Below, in pieces: positions 38,783-47,331 of a stretch of 64,000 bases of DNA. The notes under the pieces were generated by a model, which made no database searches, was not told where the DNA came from, and saw only the letters and a program-made list of their open reading frames with translations. Each line of letters opens with the position of its first letter. Position 1 is the first letter of the stretch. The stretch is from Acinetobacter schindleri CIP 107287 (GTDB lineage: Bacteria; Pseudomonadota; Gammaproteobacteria; Pseudomonadales; Moraxellaceae). The position numbers were made by a program, and so were the translations under genes. The stretch spans positions 124,001 through 188,000 of the forward strand of contig NZ_KB849576.1 of NCBI RefSeq assembly GCF_000368625.1, given 5' to 3'.

Positions 38783-39700
38783 TTAGAACCTAGCCTTGCG
38801 TGGTGGTTGTAATGCAGCTGGGGACTTGCTGAAATCGCTGATGGCCTTTTCAATGGCTCGGATTTTTAACTGGGCTGCCTTTTCACCTTCCAGAATCGTT
38901 TCATTACTCGATTTCAGATCCAGTGTACCAATATGTCCGACCTTCGGCTGAATGACCACGTTAGCCTGAGCCAGTTCTTCATTAATACTTTGCTGACCCA
39001 TGATATTAATGGTCTGATCCAGCAGGCCAAACATGTTCATGGCTTTGTTGGCATCTGGGCGCGCCGAGATATCAACTGCAATGACAATATCCGCTCCCAT
39101 ATCTTTGGCTGTTTTCACTGGAATTGGACTGACTAATCCACCATCGACATATTTGTTACCCCCAATCACCGCTGGCACAAAGACATTCGGAATACTGCAA
39201 GAGGCACGTACCGCCTGACCGGCATTGCCTTTGATAAAGTCAGCCTTACGGCCATTATCCAGGCGGGTAGCTACCGCAGCAAAACGGATCGGGAACTGTT
39301 CAATGGGTTTATTGGCCACGTTCTTATTTACATAATCCTGTAGCTTTTGACCGGCGATAATACCCTGACGGTTTAAGGTCAGATCACGAATATCCGCTTC
39401 TTTAAAATTAAGCGCAATTTGTTGCAGCTGATATGGAGTTTTACCGCTGGCATACAGACTGCCGACAAAACTGCCGGCACTGGTTCCAGTCACAATTTTA
39501 GGTTTAATTCCATGTGATTCAAGGATTTTAATCACGCCGATATGGGCAAAACCTTTCGCTCCGCCACCACCCAAGGCAAGGGCAATGACAGGTTCACGGG
39601 CTTTAAGCGTCGGGATAACAACAGGCTTCGATGGGCTTCTATCACAGGCTGCAAGGCTCAGGCCCAAACAGCCAATCATTGCATAACGAATTAATTTCAT
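38783..39700 (-). CDS. Patatin-like phospholipase lipoprotein (RssA-like)
   Basis: The protein starts with a lipoprotein signal (MKLIRYAMIGCLGLSLAAC, Cys19 lipidated). The patatin catalytic dyad follows: oxyanion motif GGGGAKGFAHIG, nucleophile GTSAG (Ser74) and DGG later (KYVDGG). At 305 residues it resembles the RssA/YchK subgroup but is placed in the cell envelope by its lipobox, so it may act on membrane lipids from the periplasmic side. It runs in the same direction as the acyltransferase upstream, 62 bases apart, so the two may be co-transcribed in lipid turnover; that link is inference. Confidence 0.92.
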   Translation of the reverse strand: MKLIRYAMIGCLGLSLAACDRSPSKPVVIPTLKAREPVIALALGGGGAKGFAHIGVIKILESHGIKPKIVTGTSAGSFVGSLYASGKTPYQLQQIALNFKEADIRDLTLNRQGIIAGQKLQDYVNKNVANKPIEQFPIRFAAVATRLDNGRKADFIKGNAGQAVRASCSIPNVFVPAVIGGNKYVDGGLVSPIPVKTAKDMGADIVIAVDISARPDANKAMNMFGLLDQTINIMGQQSINEELAQANVVIQPKVGHIGTLDLKSSNETILEGEKAAQLKIRAIEKAISDFSKSPAALQPPRKARF

Positions 39701-39762
39701 TCTAAAAATAGAGGATTAAATAAGCAAATTACGGTTATCAGAGCAAAAAAAAAACATTTTGC

Positions 39763-40392
39763 CTAGCGTTTTTTCACCAGTTTTTGTAAAGGCTTGGCAA
39801 TCCAGTCCGGATTTTTTGCCGAGATCTTGCCTTTATAATGGGCATAGATCTGCTCCAGATCATATTCATAATCACCGGTTAAATGATATACGCCCAAGAT
39901 ATGAATGGTTTTAATGTCATAGTCAAAAGAAAACATCACAATCGGCAGATTGGCAGCTTTGGCAATATGATAAAAACCGCTACGGATTTTTTCCGGTGCC
40001 TTACGCGAACCTTCAGGTGCCATGCCTATCCAGATCCGATCAGTCTTGTTAATGATATCAACAATCTGTCGGGTATGTCCTTGAGGAGTATCACGTACCA
40101 CCGGAACCACACCAATCCATTCCAGAATCGGTTTAAGTGGTGTACGGAATAAACTGTCCTTGCCAAAAATCGTGATCTGAATGCCGAGACCGAGCAGAGC
40201 ATTAAAGCCCAACCAGGCATCAATATTAGAGGTATGCGGAGAAATGATGGCAACTGCTTTTGGAAAATTTGGAAATTCACCTTCCATTTTCCAGCCTTGA
40301 GCAAGAAAAAGCTTTTTATAAAATGTCCGGCTGAATTTACTGCCACGCCCAGGGACTAAAGCAGGCAGGTCAGGAAAGGAAGTATTTGCCAT
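39763..40392 (-). CDS. PlsC-like lysophospholipid acyltransferase family protein
   Basis: The 209-residue protein has the acyltransferase HX4D motif at residues 53-58 (HTSNID) and the glycerophosphate-binding motif APEGSRKA. There is no obvious membrane helix, and FPNFPKAVAIISPHTSNID is typical of a short PlsC-related group rather than classic PlsC. It probably transfers an acyl chain to a lysophospholipid or another alcohol. It stands upstream of the patatin gene on the same strand. Confidence 0.88.
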   Translation of the reverse strand: MANTSFPDLPALVPGRGSKFSRTFYKKLFLAQGWKMEGEFPNFPKAVAIISPHTSNIDAWLGFNALLGLGIQITIFGKDSLFRTPLKPILEWIGVVPVVRDTPQGHTRQIVDIINKTDRIWIGMAPEGSRKAPEKIRSGFYHIAKAANLPIVMFSFDYDIKTIHILGVYHLTGDYEYDLEQIYAHYKGKISAKNPDWIAKPLQKLVKKR

Positions 40393-40525
40393 CTTATAAG
40401 ACTCTTGAATTACGACAATATTCTTTGTTTTTTATTATATTATTCCTTCGTGATAATTTTTTCACTGGCAAAATATCCATGCCAGATGATGTTTTCTGGA
40501 ATATTTGATCAGCCAAGGACTTTTA

Positions 40526-41770
40526 ATGCCGGCCATGCGCAACCTCTATGTTTTGCTATTTTCCTTATACTGGGCGCAAGGTTTACCGGTGGGATTTATG
40601 ACGCATGCACTTCCAGTAATTTTGCGTGCTCAAGGTGTATCTTTGACGCATATTGGGGGATTCGGCCTGCTGATGCTGCCTTGGTCAATCAAAGTCTTTT
40701 GGGCACCTCTAGTCGATCGTTATGGTTCTACAAAAGGCCATTATCGTAGCTGGATTATTCCCGCACAGTTATTGTCTGTCATCGTACTCATCATCCTGTC
40801 CTTTATACCAATTGAGGCATTAAATCAGCCAGTTTATCTGCTGGCTTTTTTTGTGGCACTGCTATTTATGAATGGCATTGGGGCGACACAGGATATTGCT
40901 ACGGATGGACTCGCGGTCAATATTCTGAAAAATGACCAGCAACACTGGGGCAATACCTTTCAGGTGATGGGTTCACGTCTGGGTTTTATTGTCGGTGGGG
41001 GTGCCATCCTATGGCTTTTGGATGTCCTGCAATGGCAAACGACGTTCCTGATTTTAGCAGCTCTGGTCTTTCTGAATACTTTACCCATACTTTTATTTAA
41101 AGAGCCGCAACATGAAAACCTGAACGAGATTGCCAAAGCCCAGCAAAATAAATTCCAGTTAAAAACCTATTTTCAATATTTTCTCCAACAGCCTACTTTA
41201 CGCTGGTGGCTGGCGATTCTGGTGACGTTTAAAATTGCGGATGGCCTGTCTGGACCTCTATTAAAACCGTTAATGGTAGATATGGGGCTGAGTTTTAGCC
41301 AGATCGGGGTTTACGTGACTATGTTCGGTGCATTTGCGGCACTGATTGGAGCAGGGTTGGCTGGTTGGTGCCTGAAAATATTTTCCCGCGCCCGAACCTT
41401 GATGGCTTTCTCAATTATCAAGATTATCACTTTAATGGCGTATGCCTGGCTGGCAATGAAATACGAAGCCAAACAGTCAGTTGCACCCGTGGTGATTTAC
41501 TTGATTAATGCGGCTGAAGATATGATTTCTGCCATGTTACTGGTGGTGATGCTGACTTTAGTTATGCAATACAGCCGTAAACATCTGGCGGGAACGGACT
41601 TCACATTTCAAGTAGCGATCATGGCGACGGTGAGTGGCGGGCTTTATAGTATAAGTGGAATATTAGGAGATAGATTGGGTTATCAGGATTATCTGTATGG
41701 CATCGTTTTTACTGCAATATTGTGCTTAATCCCGATAAGCGGTTGGCTAAAACAGCGTAAAATTGATTGA
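40526..41770 (+). CDS. AmpG-like MFS transporter
   Basis: The ATG at 40526 follows AAGGA at seven bases and gives a 414-residue, 12-helix protein (MPAMRNLYVLLFSLYWAQGLPVGF). MNGIGATQDIATDGLAVN is the sequence typical of the AmpG/PAT acetyl-CoA transporter branch of the MFS, and MLPWSIKVFWAPLVDRYG is the MFS motif A equivalent. AmpG proper carries muropeptides for cell-wall recycling; this short form has only 12 helices and may carry another compound. A TTG at 40505 is a weaker start. Confidence 0.85.
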   Translation: MPAMRNLYVLLFSLYWAQGLPVGFMTHALPVILRAQGVSLTHIGGFGLLMLPWSIKVFWAPLVDRYGSTKGHYRSWIIPAQLLSVIVLIILSFIPIEALNQPVYLLAFFVALLFMNGIGATQDIATDGLAVNILKNDQQHWGNTFQVMGSRLGFIVGGGAILWLLDVLQWQTTFLILAALVFLNTLPILLFKEPQHENLNEIAKAQQNKFQLKTYFQYFLQQPTLRWWLAILVTFKIADGLSGPLLKPLMVDMGLSFSQIGVYVTMFGAFAALIGAGLAGWCLKIFSRARTLMAFSIIKIITLMAYAWLAMKYEAKQSVAPVVIYLINAAEDMISAMLLVVMLTLVMQYSRKHLAGTDFTFQVAIMATVSGGLYSISGILGDRLGYQDYLYGIVFTAILCLIPISGWLKQRKID

Positions 41771-41907
41771 AAAATTATCTAAATCAAATGTTTGATTGAA
41801 TATTAGCCTAAAGTACTAAAAAGAATATATAAATACATTTTTAATAATTTTGTAATATAAAGACGTTGTGTATGATTTGTTACAAAATAAACCAAAGGAT
41901 TATTGAA

Positions 41908-43071
41908 ATGAAAACCAAGTTAGCGACAGCGATTGCATTGAGCCTATTGGCGGGGACAACTTTTGCAGCACCAACTTTTTATGGTGAGATTGATGCATCA
42001 GTAGATTATTTACCTGAAGATAATAGATCTGGTTTTAAAGATCGTGATGTTGTCGAGTTGAACTCTAATAGTTCATTCGTTGGGTTGAAAGGAGATGAAA
42101 AGTTAACTGATCGTCTAAGTGCTGTTTATGCAATTGAATGGGCATTCAACTCTGATGGTGAAGGCGATGACTGGTCTAAACGCAACCGTTTTGTTGGCTT
42201 AAAAGATGTGCAATTAGGTACTCTAAAAGTAGGCGCACACGATACTCCTTTAAAGCAACTTTCTAGTGTAGTTGATACGTTTAACAATTATGTTGGAAAC
42301 CGTGCGGACATTACTGGAATTATGACTGGTGAGAACCGTACAGCGAATTCAGTAGTATATGAAGCACCTGCGATTAAATTATCGACTGGCGCAATTAAAG
42401 TTAATGCTTTACTGGCAACTGGTGAAAATACAGGATTTAAATCTGATAAAGGTGTAGTTAAAACTGCAGGCCGTGGCTTAGGTGATGCATGGTCTGCATC
42501 TGTAGTATATGACAGCCCAGTAATTGTAGCTGGTATTGCATATGATAAAGCCATTCCTAGCACATTTTTAGGTCGTGGTATTTCTAATGCTGAATATCCA
42601 GAAGTTGAAGGCGGATCTATTTTAGCTTTAGCTAATACTATTCGTGCTGTAGGTCGTGTAAATCTGAATGGTGGATTGGCGCTTAAAGCTCTTTATCAAA
42701 CATCTGAAGTTGAAAAAAATAATGATGTAATTAATAGCACAACATTATATACAGCAGTACCAGTTAATCCGGCTAATAATATTGTTGTTACAGCGAATGA
42801 TATTGATGATTCTCAAGGCTGGTTAATCGGTGCTGAATATAACTTGCCAACAGCAAAAGCATGGACAGTAAAAGGTCAATATAGCCAGAATACGACTGAA
42901 TTTAATAACGGAACAGCTGATTTCGAAGCACAGCAAATTTTAGTTGGTGCTGATTATGCTTTTAGCAAACAAGTGAAAGCATATGGTTATGCAGGATATT
43001 TAACTCAAGAGTTTGACTCCGCTGAAACTAAACAACCGGTGCTTGGTACAGGCTTAGAATACAAATTCTAA
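41908..43071 (+). CDS. Gram-negative outer membrane porin
   Basis: The ATG at 41908 follows AAAGGA and gives MKTKLATAIALSLLAGTTFA, a signal peptide cut before APTFYGEIDASVDYL. The 387-residue protein shows regular amphipathic beta strands and ends with YAGYLTQEFDS and LGTGLEYKF, with the C-terminal Phe needed for outer membrane assembly. It resembles the general trimeric porin family (Porin_4). The longer ORF from 41866 adds 14 residues ahead of the signal and is rejected. Monocistronic. Confidence 0.92.
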   Translation: MKTKLATAIALSLLAGTTFAAPTFYGEIDASVDYLPEDNRSGFKDRDVVELNSNSSFVGLKGDEKLTDRLSAVYAIEWAFNSDGEGDDWSKRNRFVGLKDVQLGTLKVGAHDTPLKQLSSVVDTFNNYVGNRADITGIMTGENRTANSVVYEAPAIKLSTGAIKVNALLATGENTGFKSDKGVVKTAGRGLGDAWSASVVYDSPVIVAGIAYDKAIPSTFLGRGISNAEYPEVEGGSILALANTIRAVGRVNLNGGLALKALYQTSEVEKNNDVINSTTLYTAVPVNPANNIVVTANDIDDSQGWLIGAEYNLPTAKAWTVKGQYSQNTTEFNNGTADFEAQQILVGADYAFSKQVKAYGYAGYLTQEFDSAETKQPVLGTGLEYKF

Positions 43072-43091
43072 TTTAGACTTTATAAGCTAAG

Positions 43092-43122
43092 AAAAGGCGA
43101 TGCTTTGGCATCGCTTTTTTTA
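43092..43122 (+). terminator. Terminator after the porin gene
   Basis: GCGATGC pairs with GCATCGC around TTTG, with A and T tracts, about 20 bases past the stop. Confidence 0.92.
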
Positions 43123-43218
43123 TGCTTAAAACAACAAAACTTAGCAATTTTATATCTGATCTAACAAGTTTCGGACTGTTACCATGATTGAAAGTTTTAG
43201 CATTTCGTTTTGAAAATT

Positions 43219-43908
43219 ATGCCTATTCAAGCTGTTTTATTTGACCTCGACAACACCTTGACCCATCGTGATCTGACTGCACAGGCCTATAGCCGTTATC
43301 TGGCAGAATATTATGCGCCCGCATTGGCACAGGTCGAGTCTGACAAAATTATCGAGATTGTAAGGCGCATTGATAATGGTGGTTATCCTAAAAAGGAATT
43401 GCTGACCCATTCCACAATTGGTGGATCAGTCGCTTTTGCGCTTCTGCAAGAATTGTCCTGGCAATCTCAGCCAGCATTAGAAGAATTGAGTGATTTCTGG
43501 TTCCAGTATTTTGGCCAGTTCGCCGTCGCCATGCCGCAAGCAGAAAACTTATTGCAATCACTTAAAGCCTCAGATTATAAGCTGGCGATTATTTCCAATG
43601 GTGGACATGACACCCGGATGAATATTATTAACGGGCTGGGTTTTGCTCATTATTTTGATGAAATCATGAGTTCAGGTCTGGTTGGCATCAGTAAGCCAAA
43701 TCCTAAAATTTTTCAATATACTGCACAAAAGCTCGCTGTAGCTCCAGAGCATTGTCTTTATATTGGAGACCATCCTGTCAATGATATTCAGGGTGCACAG
43801 AATGCCGGTATGCAGACTTTATGGATGGAAGGATTCCATACGCCTTTACAGCAGATAGAACACAAGATCCAGAATCTGGCTCAAGTGCTGGATTATCTCA
43901 AACATTAA
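43219..43908 (+). CDS. HAD-superfamily hydrolase (subfamily IA)
   Basis: The ATG at 43219 gives 229 residues starting MPIQAVLFDLDNTLTHRD, with the catalytic DxD motif I. Motif II is IISNGG, the lysine of motif III is in GISKPNPKIF, and motif IV is YIGDHPVNDIQGA. The helical cap between motifs I and II fits phosphoglycolate-phosphatase-like members. The substrate is not predictable. A TTG at 43210 is an alternative start. It ends in a four-base convergent overlap with the DUF421 gene. Confidence 0.9.
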   Translation: MPIQAVLFDLDNTLTHRDLTAQAYSRYLAEYYAPALAQVESDKIIEIVRRIDNGGYPKKELLTHSTIGGSVAFALLQELSWQSQPALEELSDFWFQYFGQFAVAMPQAENLLQSLKASDYKLAIISNGGHDTRMNIINGLGFAHYFDEIMSSGLVGISKPNPKIFQYTAQKLAVAPEHCLYIGDHPVNDIQGAQNAGMQTLWMEGFHTPLQQIEHKIQNLAQVLDYLKH

Positions 43909-44585
43909 GTCTGACGCTGGGTATTGATGGCTTTGATCCATTTGCAATATTCACAGCGCTGGCAGATTGCATCTGGACTAGACAGCAACTCCACGTTGCC
44001 GCAATGCAGACAGGCATAATAAGTATGTGGTTCAACTTCTGTAATGAGATCCTTTTGGGCTTTAGGAAATAAGGGCAAGCCATAACGGACTTCTTCGGGA
44101 CTGTAAAAGAGTATGCTGAATTTACCATCGCTTTCCAGCAGTCCAGTACGAATTTGTCCCAAATGTTCAGCACCTTGCTGACGCATTTCGGCAAAGAATT
44201 CATCATGCGACATTTTGCCTTTGGAAATATGCTCAAGCACCATTTCACCATCTTCCACAATATAAAGCGGTTTGCCTTCGAGCAGATCTTCGAAGGACTG
44301 ATATTGCATAGTCAGGTAAGTGGTAAGACGGTATAAAATAATGATGGTAGACATGACGATAAACGCCTGCAGCAAAGGCAGTGTTTCATCGAACATAGGA
44401 TCGCCTGCGATCGAACCCAAAGCCAAGATAATTGCGACTTCGAAAATGGAAAGTTGACGTACCCCACGTTTACCGGTCAGGCGCAAGAATACAATGATCA
44501 TGGTATACATGACCAGGCAGCGCAGCAGAATTTCGCCAATAAAGGTCCAGTCAGTGTCATGGACAAAAATCGTGAAAAAATCCAT
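43905..44585 (-). CDS. DUF421 (YetF-like) membrane protein with a C-terminal zinc-ribbon-like tail
   Basis: The 226-residue protein has three N-terminal helices (to about residue 85), with FLRLTGKRGVRQLSIFEVAIILALGSIAGDP, the hallmark of DUF421, then the cytosolic YetF domain (LEGKPLYIVEDGEM, MRQQGAEHLGQIRTGLLESDG). Unusually it ends with a cysteine cluster, CLHCGNVELLSS followed by CQRCEYCKW, which looks like a metal-binding ribbon. The family role is unknown. It overlaps the convergent HAD gene at the stop codons, so no terminator separates them. Confidence 0.9.
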   Translation of the reverse strand: MDFFTIFVHDTDWTFIGEILLRCLVMYTMIIVFLRLTGKRGVRQLSIFEVAIILALGSIAGDPMFDETLPLLQAFIVMSTIIILYRLTTYLTMQYQSFEDLLEGKPLYIVEDGEMVLEHISKGKMSHDEFFAEMRQQGAEHLGQIRTGLLESDGKFSILFYSPEEVRYGLPLFPKAQKDLITEVEPHTYYACLHCGNVELLSSPDAICQRCEYCKWIKAINTQRQT

Positions 44586-44982
44586 AGGCTTAGCTCATAT
44601 TTCCTTAAGTGAACTGAGTGTAGCAATGAACTTGGATGCGAAGTTTAGTGATTATGTTTATACAGGTAAGATCTCGGTATCATCAGTTATCAATTAGCCG
44701 ATAATGAACATGAATTACCAATTTAAAAATATTATATTTTTCAATTAATAACAAAACTATAAAACTCCAACGACATTCAAGTTTGAGAATGGAATCTTTT
44801 GTGCTTGTTTCAAATTTCCGCTCTGTTTTAATAATACCCGTCTGAATTTTTTAATATCATAATCATTATTATAGATATTATTTTATTAATAAATCAGTTG
44901 CTTAATTATATCGTATGGAAAATTAATGTATGAATATTCATGCATTTTGACAAGATGATTGATAATAAGGGTGGGTGAATAG
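44586..44982. other. Gap upstream of the carbonic anhydrase gene
   Basis: About 400 AT-rich bases between two divergent genes. The ORF at 44494-44697 on the plus strand is antisense to DUF421 and not credible. A Fur-like palindromic stretch is listed separately; otherwise nothing is seen. Confidence 0.45.
44851..44874 (+). promoter_or_regulatory. Weak Fur/Zur-like palindrome upstream of the carbonic anhydrase gene
   Basis: ATAATCATTAT at about 44859-44869 matches the core of the Fur consensus (GATAATGATAATCATTATC), but the left half is poor. It lies about 110 bases ahead of the carbonic anhydrase start in very AT-rich DNA, so chance is a real possibility. Confidence 0.2.
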
Positions 44983-45702
44983 ATGAAAAAGGCCATGTTA
45001 TGTGCAGTTGCTTTTGGACTGATGAATACGGCATATGCGGATGCAGACTGGGATTATAAGCATACCCATCAGTGGGGTTCACTGAGCGATAAATATGCTG
45101 CATGTAATAGCGTAAATCAGTCACCTATTAATATCGAAGGCAGCGTAAAGGCAGAACTGGAACCTTTAAAGTTCAGCTATAACACCATGATTCATGCGAT
45201 CAAGAATAAAGGTCATACCGTGCAGGTAGATTTTGCTCAAGGTGGCGAATTGCAGCTGGACGGCGATACCTTTGTGCTGAAACAGTTTCATTTGCATAGC
45301 CCGAGTGAAAATCTGATCAAGGGCAAAAGCTATCCACTGGAAATTCACTTTGTGCATGCCAATACTAAAGGTGAGCTTGCTGTGGTCGGCATGATGTTCG
45401 AGCAGGGTGCAGAAAGCCAGATGCTCAAACGTATGTGGAACCGTTTGCCGAAAAAACAAGGTGAAAAAGTGGTATTAAGCAAACCGCAACCGGTAAATGA
45501 GATGCTGCCTAAAAACCTTGATTATTATCGCTTTAGCGGGTCACTGACGACACCACCATGTTCGGAAGGGGTACGCTGGCTAATTCTAAAAGATATTCAG
45601 CAGGCTTCGGCACAACAAATCGCAGCGTTCTCCAAACTTATCGGACATCCGAATAATCGTCCGATTCAGCCCTTAAATGGACGGGTTATTGTTGAAAATT
45701 AA
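44983..45702 (+). CDS. Periplasmic alpha-class carbonic anhydrase
   Basis: The enzyme interconverts CO2 and bicarbonate with a zinc ion. The 239-residue product has a signal peptide cut after AYA near residue 19. Zinc ligands are His103 and His105 (QFHLHSPSEN) and His122 (EIHFVHAN), with Glu109 and TTPPCSEG near the C-terminus; Cys41 and the latter cysteine likely form the conserved disulfide. An AAGGGTGGGTG site precedes the ATG. In the periplasm it would supply bicarbonate or buffer pH. Confidence 0.95.
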   Translation: MKKAMLCAVAFGLMNTAYADADWDYKHTHQWGSLSDKYAACNSVNQSPINIEGSVKAELEPLKFSYNTMIHAIKNKGHTVQVDFAQGGELQLDGDTFVLKQFHLHSPSENLIKGKSYPLEIHFVHANTKGELAVVGMMFEQGAESQMLKRMWNRLPKKQGEKVVLSKPQPVNEMLPKNLDYYRFSGSLTTPPCSEGVRWLILKDIQQASAQQIAAFSKLIGHPNNRPIQPLNGRVIVEN

Positions 45703-45716
45703 TTGATAACTCCATT

Positions 45717-45742
45717 AAGCAGACTGCGGTCTGCTTCGTTTA
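45717..45742 (+). terminator. Terminator after the carbonic anhydrase gene
   Basis: AAGCAGAC pairs with GTCTGCTT around TGCG, followed by CGTTTATTT; the T tract is imperfect. Confidence 0.7.
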
Positions 45743-45813
45743 TTTGCAGTAAATCAGCAGTCACTTAAAAGTTTTAGGGATAAAATAGCATTTATTTGCT
45801 TTGCATGTTTGCT

Positions 45814-46842
45814 ATGTCTTTTGATTTGAAAACCACTGTTCAGCCCGATACTGAGCTTTCACCGCAGCAGAGAAAGCTGAACCGTCTGATTGATAAAATT
45901 GAACAGCAGCAGCTTGAACTGAAGCAGTGGCAGCAGGCGCAGGAACAGATTCAGCAATATACCCGTCAAACCTTGATGCCGGTCTATCATGAGTTACATA
46001 CAGTGCTGTTTCAGCAACTGGAACAGTTATGGAAGCATTTGCATGAGGCAGAATTTTCCAAGGCCGAGGCGACGCAGCTAGATGTTAAAATCCAGTATCT
46101 TGCGACTTATTTAACGGACTCCCAATCTTTATCAAAGCAACAGGTCGAAATTGTTGAGGAGATTTATAGTTACTATCAACAGCATATTGAACATAGCCAA
46201 GCCAGAAAAAATAAAAAGCAAAGCGTAAAGGATGTTGAGCTGTTCTTTGCTGATGACGATACTTCGGATCAGGTGGCACCTGAAGATTTTGGAGAATGGG
46301 ATAGGGAAAAGTACAGACAAGCAAGAGAGCAAGCCAAGCTTAAACGCCAGCAGGAAAAACTGGAACAGGTTGCGAAGTTGGCAGAGCAGTCTTTAAAAAC
46401 AGTGTATTTAAAAATTGCTGCAACCGTTCACCCGGATCGTGAACCAGATGAAAGTAAAAAAGTAGAAAAGACTGAGTTACTGCAACGCGCGAATGAGGCC
46501 TATGCAGCGCAGGATTTATTTTATTTACTGAAATTACAAATCCAGATTGAGCAGAATCGGGGTGTTTCACAAAAGGGTTTAAGTGCCGAGCAGCTAAAGT
46601 TTCATCAACTGGCTTTAGATATGCAAAGCCAGAAACTGGATGGTCAAATAGAAGAAATTATTCAATCGTTGAGCTGGAATAAAAAAGGCCATATAGGCAA
46701 GGTGAAAATTACCGATTTATATAAGCAGGTGGATGTAGATACTTCAGCGATGAAAAAGCAGTTAAAAGGGGAGAAAGAACGGTTGAAGTATATGAAGAAG
46801 GTAAGTGGGGTGGAGATGTTGTTGGAGCATGGAGTGCTGTAA
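45814..46842 (+). CDS. J-domain protein with long coiled-coil N-terminal part
   Basis: Starting at ATG 45814 (other starts at 45796 TTG and 45805 ATG), the 342-residue protein has a Gln/Glu-rich helical N-terminal half (LIDKIEQQQLELKQWQQAQ) and an acidic/charged middle. Near residue 205 comes YLKIAATVHPDREPDESKK followed by LLQRANEAYAAQDLFYLLKLQ, which is a J-domain with its HPD tripeptide. J-domains stimulate Hsp70 ATPase; an internal J-domain after a coiled coil suggests a specialised co-chaperone. The partner and client are unknown. Confidence 0.8.
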   Translation: MSFDLKTTVQPDTELSPQQRKLNRLIDKIEQQQLELKQWQQAQEQIQQYTRQTLMPVYHELHTVLFQQLEQLWKHLHEAEFSKAEATQLDVKIQYLATYLTDSQSLSKQQVEIVEEIYSYYQQHIEHSQARKNKKQSVKDVELFFADDDTSDQVAPEDFGEWDREKYRQAREQAKLKRQQEKLEQVAKLAEQSLKTVYLKIAATVHPDREPDESKKVEKTELLQRANEAYAAQDLFYLLKLQIQIEQNRGVSQKGLSAEQLKFHQLALDMQSQKLDGQIEEIIQSLSWNKKGHIGKVKITDLYKQVDVDTSAMKKQLKGEKERLKYMKKVSGVEMLLEHGVL

Positions 46843-46853
46843 GTTCTGCTTTT

Positions 46854-46883
46854 CTCCCTTTGGGAAAGGGTCGGGGGAGAGGG
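46854..46883. repeat. REP-like palindromic repeat, copy 2, left of the DUF559 gene
   Basis: CTCCCTTTGGGAAAGGGTC then GGGGGAGAGGG. It is a direct repeat of the copy at 47295-47330 on the other side of the DUF559 ORF and lies 11 bases after the J-domain gene stop. Confidence 0.8.
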
Positions 46884-46917
46884 CTATCTACTATAATCAT
46901 TAAAAATAAAATTCAAC

Positions 46918-47289
46918 ATGAACAAAAAACTCGATCCCCAGTTATTAGAATTCGCCAAATCCATGCGCCACACCGCCACCGATGCAGAAGCACTCATGTG
47001 GTAAATCCTACGTGCCAAGCGATTTATGAATCTTAAATTTCGTCGTCAGCATGTGATCAAACCGTATATCGTAGATTTTTACTGTCATGAACTTGGTTTA
47101 GTCATCGAGTTAGATGGCAGTCAGCATGGAGCAAATGATGCGATTGAATATGATGCCGAACGGACAAAGTTTTTAGAGGCGTTGGGGCTAACAGTTGTGC
47201 GATATTGTAATCATGATGTGTTGGAGCGGACGGATGTGGTTTTAGAACACTTATGGCAAGTATGTATTGGATTGGAAGAGAGTAGATAA
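46918..47289 (+). pseudogene. DUF559 (VSR-like) endonuclease-domain gene with one nonsense codon
   Basis: ATG at 46918 gives MNKKLDPQLLEFAKSMR and runs 28 codons to a TAA at 47002-47004 in the context LMW-stop-ILRAKRF; DUF559 proteins normally read through here. The same frame continues to 47289 with FRRQHVIKPYIVDFYCHE, LVIELDGSQH and RTKFLEALGLTVVRYCNHDVL, the family's nuclease core related to very-short-patch-repair enzymes. Restored length is 123 residues, normal. An ATG at 47026 could start an 87-residue remnant. The gene is tightly enclosed by two direct repeat copies. Confidence 0.85.
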
Positions 47290-47294
47290 TGAAA

Positions 47295-47330
47295 GCTCCC
47301 TCTCCCTTTGGGAGAGGGTTGGGGTGAGGG
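47295..47330. repeat. REP-like palindromic repeat, copy 3, right of the DUF559 gene
   Basis: GCTCCCTCTCCCTTTGGGAG then GGTTGGGGTGAGGG, six bases after the DUF559 stop and one base before the end of the OLD gene on the other strand. The inner CTCCCTTTGGGAG is a hairpin and could also stop transcription from either side. Confidence 0.85.
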
Positions 47331-47331
47331 A

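Noticed and set aside
44494-44697. 67-codon plus-strand ORF
   Set aside because: Mostly antisense to the DUF421 gene with no binding site.
46709-46900. 63-codon minus-strand ORF
   Set aside because: Starts inside the repeat and runs antisense to the J-domain gene; proline-rich reading of repeat DNA.
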